From positions 1 to 20,894 of the forward strand of contig NW_003140510.1 of the NCBI RefSeq assembly GCF_000003605.2: 20,894 nucleotides of DNA, read 5' to 3'. Below, piece by piece: positions 16,512 to 20,894 of the stretch (the stretch's first letter is position 1; each line of letters starts with the position of its first letter). The DNA is from Saccoglossus kowalevskii. Taxonomy: Eukaryota; Hemichordata; Enteropneusta; Harrimaniidae. The notes under the pieces were generated by a model that was not told the DNA's origin, made no database searches, and was given only the letters and a program-made list of their open reading frames with translations. Both the position numbers and the translations under genes were made by a program.

Positions 16512-16630
16512 GCCTACTGCACGTGGCATTCCCAACCGATCTCCCATGCAAGTACTAAGCACGTCCTATGCAGCTTAACTTCAGTGATCGGACGAGAACT
16601 GGTGTATTCTGCTATGGTTTGGCAGTAGGC
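16512..16630 (-). rRNA. 5S rRNA unit 79
   Basis: 119 nt. 'ggcattcccaaccgatctcc', 'taagcacgtcctatgc' and 'ctgctatgg'. Position 5, alternate form. Confidence 0.87.
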
Positions 16631-16727
16631 TGAATATTCGTCGGAATTGGATGTAATTTAATACTTCGGCTAGGCAAAAAATCCCGGGAAAACGTTCGTA
16701 TGTACGGTGGAATAAAAATGATGATGA

Positions 16728-16848
16728 GCCTAATGCACGTGGTATTCCCAGCAATGTCTCCCATGCAAGTACTAACCACGCCCGATGCAGCTTAACTTCA
16801 GTGATCGGACGAGAACTGGTGTATTCTGCAATGGTTTGGCAGTAAGGC
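16728..16848 (-). rRNA. 5S rRNA unit 80
   Basis: 121 nt. 'gcctaatgc', 'agcaatgtctcc' (one extra) and 'cagtaaggc' (one extra in helix I). Position 6. Confidence 0.84.
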
Positions 16849-16946
16849 TGAATATTCGTCGGAATTGGATGTCATTTAATGCTACGGCTAGGCAAAAAAT
16901 CATGGGTAAAAGTTAGTATATAATGTGGAATAAAAAAAGTTGATGA

Positions 16947-17065
16947 GCCTACTGCACGTGGTATTCTCAGCCGGTCTCCCATGCAAGTACTAACCACGCC
17001 CGATGCAGCTTAACTTCAGTGATCGAACGGGAACTGGTGTGTTCTTCAATGGTTTGACAGTAGGC
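16947..17065 (-). rRNA. 5S rRNA unit 81, variant
   Basis: 119 nt. Same type as units 61, 75 and 87, with the altered loop C. Position 1. Confidence 0.86.
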
Positions 17066-17162
17066 TGAATATTCGTCCGAAATGCATGTCGTTTAACGCT
17101 TCAGCTAGGCAAAAAATCCCGGGGAAAATTTGGTAAGTACTGTGGAATAAAAATGTTGAAGA

Positions 17163-17274
17163 GACTAATGCACATGATACTCCAGGCCGGTCTCCAATGC
17201 AACCACGCCCGATGCAGCTTAACTTCAGTGATCAGACAAGAACTGGTGTATTCTGCAATGGTTTGGCAGTAGGC
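17163..17274 (-). pseudogene. 5S unit 82, loop-E-deleted
   Basis: 112 nt. 'gagactaatgc', 'gtctccaatgc' and 'gatcagacaag' plus loop E loss. Position 2. Confidence 0.87.
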
Positions 17275-17370
17275 TGAATATTCGTCCGAATTGTATGTCA
17301 TTTAACGCTTCGTCTAGGCAAAAAACACGGGAAAAAGATAGTATGTATGGTGGAATAAAAATGTTCATCA

Positions 17371-17489
17371 GCCTACTGCACGTGGTATTCCCAGCCGGTC
17401 TACCATGCAAGTACTAACCACGCCCAATGCAGCTTAACTTCAGTGATCGGACGAGAACTGGTGTATTCTGCAATGGTTTGGCAGTAGGC
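17371..17489 (-). rRNA. 5S rRNA unit 83, near-majority
   Basis: 119 nt, two substitutions ('gtctaccatg', 'cacgcccaatgc'). Position 3. Confidence 0.91.
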
Positions 17490-17586
17490 TGAATACTCGT
17501 CGGAATTGGATGTCATTTAATGCTACGGCTAGACAAATAATCATGGGAAAAATTTAGTATGCAATGTGAAATAAAAATGTTGATGA

Positions 17587-17705
17587 GCCTACTGCACGTG
17601 GTATTCCCAGCTGGTCTCCCATGCAAGTAATAACCACGCCCGATACAGGTTAACTTCAGTAATCGGACGAGAACTTGTGTACTCTGCAATGGTTTGGCAG
17701 TAGGC
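17587..17705 (-). rRNA. 5S rRNA unit 84
   Basis: 119 nt. 'cagctgg', 'agtaataacc', 'gatacaggttaac', 'cagtaatcgg' and 'cttgtgtactctgc'. Position 4. Confidence 0.87.
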
Positions 17706-17802
17706 TGAATATTCGTTGGAATTGGATGTAATTTAATACGTCGGTTAGGCAAAAAATCCCGGGAAAAAATTTGTATGAACGTTGGAATGAAAATGTTGAT
17801 AA

Positions 17803-17921
17803 GCCTACTGCACGTGGTATTCCCAACCGGTCTCCCATGCAAGTACTAACCACGTCCTATGCAGCTTAACTTCAGTGATCGGACGAGAACTGGTGTATTC
17901 GGCTATGGTTTGGCAGTAGGC
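17803..17921 (-). rRNA. 5S rRNA unit 85
   Basis: 119 nt. 'caaccgg', 'acgtcctatgc' and 'gtattcggctatgg'. Position 5. Confidence 0.87.
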
Positions 17922-18018
17922 TGAATATTCGTCGGAATTGGATGTAATTTAATACTTCGGCTAGACAAAAAATCCCGGGAAAACGTAAGTATGTACGGTG
18001 GAATAAAAATGATGATGA

Positions 18019-18139
18019 GCCTAGTGCACGTGGTATTCCCAGCAATGTCTCCCATGCAAGTACTAACCACGCCCGATGCAGCTTAACTTCAGTGAACGGA
18101 CGAGAACTGGTGTATTCTGCAATGGTTTTGGCAGTAGGC
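18019..18139 (-). rRNA. 5S rRNA unit 86
   Basis: 121 nt. 'gcctagtgc', 'agcaatgtctcc' (one extra), 'gtgaacgg' and 'atggttttgg' (one extra). Position 6. Confidence 0.84.
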
Positions 18140-18236
18140 TGAATATTCGTCGGAATTGGATGTCATTTAATACTACGGCTAGGCAAAAAATCATGGGTAA
18201 AAGTTAGTATATAATGTGGAATAAAAAAGTTGATGA

Positions 18237-18355
18237 GCCTACTGCACGTGGTATTCTCAGCCGGTCTCCCATGCAAGTACTAACCACGCCCGCTGCAGCT
18301 TAACTTCAGTGATCGAACGGGAACTGGTGTGTTCTTCAATGATTTGACAGTAGGC
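18237..18355 (-). rRNA. 5S rRNA unit 87, variant
   Basis: 119 nt. Altered loop C ('gatcgaacggg'), 'gcccgctgc' and 'gtgttcttcaatgatttg'. Position 1. Confidence 0.86.
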
Positions 18356-18452
18356 TGAATATTCGTCAGAATTGCATGTCGTTTAACGCTTCGGCTAGGC
18401 AAAAAATCCCGGGGAAAATTTGGTATGTACAGTGGAATAAAAATGTTGATGA

Positions 18453-18564
18453 GCCTAATGCACATGATACTCCAGGCCGGTCTCCCATGCAACCACGCCC
18501 GATGCAGCTTAACTTCAGTGATCAGACGAGAACTGGTGTATTCTGCAATGGTTTGGCAGTAGGC
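18453..18564 (-). pseudogene. 5S unit 88, loop-E-deleted
   Basis: 112 nt. 'cacatgatactccagg', loop E loss, 'gatcagac'. Position 2; the cleanest copy of this class. Confidence 0.88.
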
Positions 18565-18659
18565 TGAATATTCGTCCGAATTGTATGTCATTTAACGCTT
18601 CATCTAGGCAAAAAACACGGGAAAAGATAGTATGTATGATGGAATAAAAATGTTCATCA

Positions 18660-18778
18660 GCCTACTGCACGTGGTATTCCCAGCCGGTCTACCATGCAAG
18701 TACTAACCACGCCCGATGCAGCTTAACTTCAGTGATCGGACGAGAACTGGTGTATTCTGCAATGGTTTGGCAGTAGGC
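18660..18778 (-). rRNA. 5S rRNA unit 89, one change from majority
   Basis: 119 nt. Differs from unit 47 only at 'gtctaccatg'. Position 3. Confidence 0.92.
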
Positions 18779-18876
18779 TGAATACTCGTCGGAATTGGAT
18801 GTCATTTAATGCTACGGCTAGACAAATAATCATGGGAAAAATTTTAGTATGCAATGTGAAATAAAAATGTTGATGA

Positions 18877-18994
18877 GCCTACTGCACGTGGTATTCCCTG
18901 CCGGTCTCCCATGCAAGTACTAACCACGCCCGATGCAGCTTATATTCAGTGATCGGACGAAAACTGGTGTGTTCTGCAATGGTTTGACAGTAGC
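18877..18994 (-). pseudogene. 5S unit 90, 1-nt deletion
   Basis: 118 nt. Type of units 58 and 78, but one G is missing at the 5' end ('gacagtagctg'). Position 4, alternate form. Confidence 0.85.
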
Positions 18995-19089
18995 TGAATA
19001 TTCGTCAGATTTGCCTGTGGTTTAACGTTTTGGCTAGGCAAAAATCCCGGGAAAAATTTTGTATGTACGGTGGAATGAAAATGTTGATA

Positions 19090-19205
19090 GCCTACTGCAC
19101 GTGGCATTTCTCACCGATCTCCCATGCAAGTACTAAGCACGTCCTATGCAGCTTACTTCAGTGATCGACGAGAGCTGGTGTATCTGCAATGGTTTGGCAG
19201 TTGGC
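19090..19205 (-). pseudogene. 5S unit 91, degenerate
   Basis: 116 nt. Several one-base losses ('cttacttc', 'gatcgacgagag', 'gtatctgc') and 'gcagttggc'. Last unit of the higher-order repeat region. Confidence 0.84.
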
Positions 19206-19300
19206 TGAATATTGTCGGAATTGGAATTCAATTAATGCTTCGGCTAGGCAAAAAATCCCGGTAAATAGTTAATATGTCGGTGGAATAAAAATGCTAATGT

Positions 19301-19418
19301 GCTACTGCACGTAATATTCTCAGCTGGTCTCCCATACAAGTACTAACTACGCCCGATGCAGCTTAACTTCAGTGATCGGACGAAAACTGGTGTATTCTGC
19401 AATGCTCTGGCAGTAGGC
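19301..19418 (-). pseudogene. 5S unit 92, divergent
   Basis: 118 nt. 'gtgctactgc' lacks one helix I base; 'cacgtaatattctcagctgg', 'catacaag', 'taactacg' and 'aatgctctgg'. Confidence 0.84.
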
Positions 19419-19515
19419 TGAACATTCGTCGGAATTGGTTGACATTTAATGCTTCAGCTAGGCAAAAAATCATGAGAAAAAGTTAGTATGTACGGTGAAA
19501 TAAAAATGTTGATGA

Positions 19516-19632
19516 GCCTATTGCACGTGGTATTCTCAGCGGTCTCCCATGCAAGTAATAACCAAGTCCGGTGAGCTTAACTTCAGTGATCAGACTAGAA
19601 CTGGTGTATTCTGCAATGGTTTGTCAGTAGGC
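19516..19632 (-). pseudogene. 5S unit 93, two deletions
   Basis: 117 nt. 'ctcagcggtctcc' lacks one base and 'aagtccggtgagc' another; 'cctattgc' and 'gtcag'. Counterpart of unit 14. Confidence 0.84.
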
Positions 19633-19729
19633 TTAAAATTCGTCGGAATTGGTTAACAATTACTGCTTCGGCTAGGCAAAAAATTCCGGGAAAATGTTAG
19701 TATGTACGGTGGAATAACAATGTTAATGT

Positions 19730-19848
19730 GCCTACTGCACGTGATATTCCCAGCCGGTCTCTCATGCAAGTACTGTCCACGCCCGATGAAGCTTAACTTC
19801 AGTGATCGGACCGGAACTGGTGTATTCTGAAATGGAGTGGTAGTAGGC
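19730..19848 (-). rRNA. 5S rRNA unit 94, divergent
   Basis: 119 nt. 'ctctcatgcaagtactgtcc', 'gatgaagc' and 'tctgaaatggagtgg', as unit 15. T run broken ('aataacaatg'). Confidence 0.84.
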
Positions 19849-19945
19849 TGAATATTCGTCGGAATTGGATGTCATTTAATGCTACGGCTAGGCAAAAAAT
19901 CATGTGAAAATGTTAGTATGTAATGTGGAATAAAAATGTTGATGA

Positions 19946-20049
19946 GCCTACTGCACGTGGTATTCCCAGCCGGTCTCTCGTGCAAGAACTAACCACGCCC
20001 GATGCGGCTTAACTTCAGTGATCGGACGAGAACTGGTGTATTCTGCAAT
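19946..20049 (-). pseudogene. 5S unit 95, 5'-truncated and spacerless
   Basis: 104 nt. Ends at 'tattctgcaat' and fuses directly to 'aaaaatgttcatc', the terminator flank of unit 96: the same junction as units 6 and 7. Confidence 0.88.
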
Positions 20050-20052
20050 AAA
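20047..20052. other. Spacerless deletion junction, units 95/96
   Basis: Third instance of the 'gcaat'/'ggaataaaaa' junction, nearly 19 kb from the others and in a different unit context. Confidence 0.85.
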
Positions 20053-20064
20053 AATGTTCATCAT

Positions 20065-20181
20065 CTACTGCACGTGGTATTCCCAGCCGGTCTCCCAGGC
20101 AAGTACTAAAAACGCCCGATGCAGCTTAACTTCAGTGATCGGACGAGAACTGGTGTATTCTGCAATGGTTTGGCAGTAGGC
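20065..20181 (-). pseudogene. 5S unit 96, 3' end clipped
   Basis: 117 nt. 'gttcatcatctactgc' lacks the terminal bases of the helix I 3' arm; 'cccaggcaag' and 'ctaaaaacg' change the C box and helix V. Confidence 0.85.
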
Positions 20182-20278
20182 TGAATATTCGTCAGAATTG
20201 GATGTCATTTAATGTTACGGCTAGGCAAAAAATCATGGGTAAATGTTAGTATGTAATGTGGAATAAAAATGTTGATGA

Positions 20279-20396
20279 GCCTACTGCACGTGGTATTCTC
20301 AGCCGGTCTCCCATGCAAGTATTAACCACGCCGATGCAGCATAAATTCAGTGATCAAACGAGAACTGGTGTGTTCTGCAATGGTTTGACAGTAGGC
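20279..20396 (-). pseudogene. 5S unit 97, 1-nt deletion
   Basis: 118 nt. 'ccacgccgatgcagcataaa' lacks one base; 'agtattaacc', 'gatcaaacgag', 'gtgttctgc' and 'gacag'. Confidence 0.85.
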
Positions 20397-20492
20397 TGAA
20401 TATTCGTCGGAATTGCATGTCGTTTAACGCATCGGTAAGGTAAAAATCCCGGGAAAAAGTTGGTATGTACGGTGGAATAAAAATGTTGAGAA

Positions 20493-20611
20493 GCCTACTG
20501 CACATGGTATTCCCAGCCGGTCTCCCATGCAAGTACTAACCACGCCCGATGCAACTTAACTTCAGTGATCGGACAAGAACTGGTGTATTCTGCGTTGGTT
20601 TTGCAGTAGGC
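20493..20611 (-). rRNA. 5S rRNA unit 98
   Basis: 119 nt. 'cacatgg', 'gatgcaactt', 'gacaagaac' and 'tgcgttggttttgcag'. Confidence 0.87.
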
Positions 20612-20708
20612 TGAATATTCGTCGGAATTGGATGTCATTTAATGCTACGGCTAGGCAAAAAATCATGGGTAAAAGTTAGTATGTAATGTGGAATAAAAAT
20701 GTTGATGA

Positions 20709-20827
20709 GCCTACTGCACGTCGTATTCCCAGCCGGTCTCCCATGCAAGTACTAACCACACCTGATGCAGCTTAACTTCAGTGATCAGACAAGAACTGGT
20801 GTGTTCTGCAATGGTTTGACAGTAGGC
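20709..20827 (-). rRNA. 5S rRNA unit 99
   Basis: 119 nt. 'cgtcgtattc', 'accacacctgatgc', 'gatcagacaag', 'gtgttctgc' and 'gacag'. Its upstream spacer runs off the window at 20894. Confidence 0.87.
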
Positions 20828-20894
20828 TGAATATTCGTCGGAATTGCATGTCGTTTAACGCTTCGGTAAGGCAAAACATACCGGGAAAAAGTAG

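Larger units (their letters stand above)
15661..16946. repeat. Six-unit higher-order repeat, copy A (units 75-80)
   Basis: Order of types: altered loop C, loop-E-deleted, near-majority, 'ccctgccgg', 'ccgatctcc', 'agcaatgtc'. Offset to copy B is 1286-1291 bp throughout. Confidence 0.88.
16947..18236. repeat. Six-unit higher-order repeat, copy B (units 81-86)
   Basis: Same order as copy A, but positions 4 and 5 are the 'cagctgg' and 'caaccgg' forms, as in units 64-65. A and B together form a 12-unit super-repeat of about 2576 bp. Confidence 0.88.
18237..19205. repeat. Six-unit higher-order repeat, copy C, incomplete (units 87-91)
   Basis: Offset from copy B is 1287-1290 bp and from copy A 2576-2581 bp. 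Positions 4-5 are of the copy A form, confirming the alternation. Ends in degenerate unit 91. Confidence 0.87.
1..20894 (-). repeat. Tandem array of 99 5S rRNA-derived units, all on the minus strand
   Basis: The whole window is one head-to-tail array with a period of about 213-217 bp: a 119-nt 5S-like segment plus a spacer of about 95 bp. Every 5S segment lies on the minus strand, beginning at the high coordinate with GCCTACTGCC and ending at the low coordinate with GCAGTAGGC. These ends are perfect 9-bp complements (helix I). Spacers fall into recurring types recognised on the plus strand by 'catgggtaaaa', 'cccgggaaaacg', 'cccggggaaaa', 'cacgggaaaaa', 'caagggaaaaa', 'tagacaaataatc' and 'acgtcggttagg'. 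No stretch outside 5S and spacer exceeds 300 bp, and I saw no inserted mobile element. Such arrays are normally transcribed by RNA polymerase III to give the large-subunit 5S rRNA. Here the strong copy-to-copy variation suggests a partly decayed 5S cluster or a 5S-derived satellite. The 5S origin is certain; activity is not. Confidence 0.96.

Noticed and set aside
1-20894. Many open reading frames of 60-114 codons on both strands, several giving near-identical peptides beginning MHGRPAGNTT or MTYNSDEYS
   Set aside because: They are frames through the 5S segment and its spacer. They recur because the unit recurs, stop within one to one and a half units, switch frame between units, and single-base indels between copies are not avoided. 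A unit near 216 bp, divisible by three, makes such frames likely by chance.
1-20894. CRISPR array
   Set aside because: Repeats are about 119 nt with related, not unique, spacers of about 95 bp, and the repeated part is 5S rRNA. Period, length and content do not fit a CRISPR.
1-20894. 5S-derived SINE (SINE3-like) copies
   Set aside because: The units are strictly head-to-tail with no A-rich or LINE-derived tail and no target-site duplications, so dispersal by retrotransposition is not supported.
1-20894. tRNA or 18S/28S genes interspersed in the array
   Set aside because: I looked for non-5S segments between units. All spacers are variants of the same roughly 95-bp sequence and none folds as a recognisable tRNA or carries large rRNA sequence.
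1-20894. Transposon or R-type element inserted into a 5S unit
   Set aside because: Unit-to-unit distances stay within about 200-220 bp apart from the three shortened cases, leaving no room for an insert.

Overview
This is eukaryotic repeat DNA with no protein-coding gene. From base 1 to base 20894 it is one uninterrupted head-to-tail tandem array of a unit about 215 bp long. I count 99 units: one is cut by the left edge, and a final spacer runs off the right edge. Each unit is a 119-nt 5S ribosomal RNA gene or 5S-derived pseudogene, always on the minus strand, followed by a spacer of about 95 bp. The identification rests on the 9-bp terminal inverted repeat (helix I), a recognisable 5S internal control region (A box, intermediate element, C box), loop C and loop E sequences, and a run of T just past the 3' end of most units.

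The 5S sequence is of animal, most probably arthropod or other protostome, type. It has the GAATACACC...TTCTCGTCCGATCAC...GAAGTTAAGC pattern rather than the vertebrate one, and GGGAATACC before the 3' arm of helix V. Group-level placement is an inference from remembered family patterns, not from a search. The majority sequence differs from that arthropod pattern at paired positions in all helices, and in the main helices both partners have changed together. The array's founder was therefore a folded, selected 5S RNA. It also carries one extra base in the 5' strand of helix II.

The array is heterogeneous, unlike a freshly homogenised 5S cluster. Some units match the majority exactly or nearly (47; 63, 77 and 89 differ by one base; 22 by two). 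Others share fixed defects: 17 units lack 7 nt of loop E, 11 have a changed loop C, three have lost their spacer and 5' end by the same microhomology deletion, and many have small indels. Spacers fall into several recurring types.

Layout: 1-4100 mixed units, including two spacerless fusions at about 1.16 and 1.28 kb. 4104-6230 and 7948-10290 are two copies of a block of about 2.1-2.3 kb that differ by exactly one unit. 6674-7523 holds a two-unit duplication. 10300-12000 and 13950-15450 are more mixed. 12017-13855 and 15661-19205 show a six-unit higher-order repeat of about 1290 bp, with an alternating 12-unit super-period. About 19090-19420 is a degenerate edge, after which a different older set of units (93-99) runs to the end, including a third spacerless fusion. 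Open reading frames of 60-114 codons on both strands are by-products of the repeat and were rejected.
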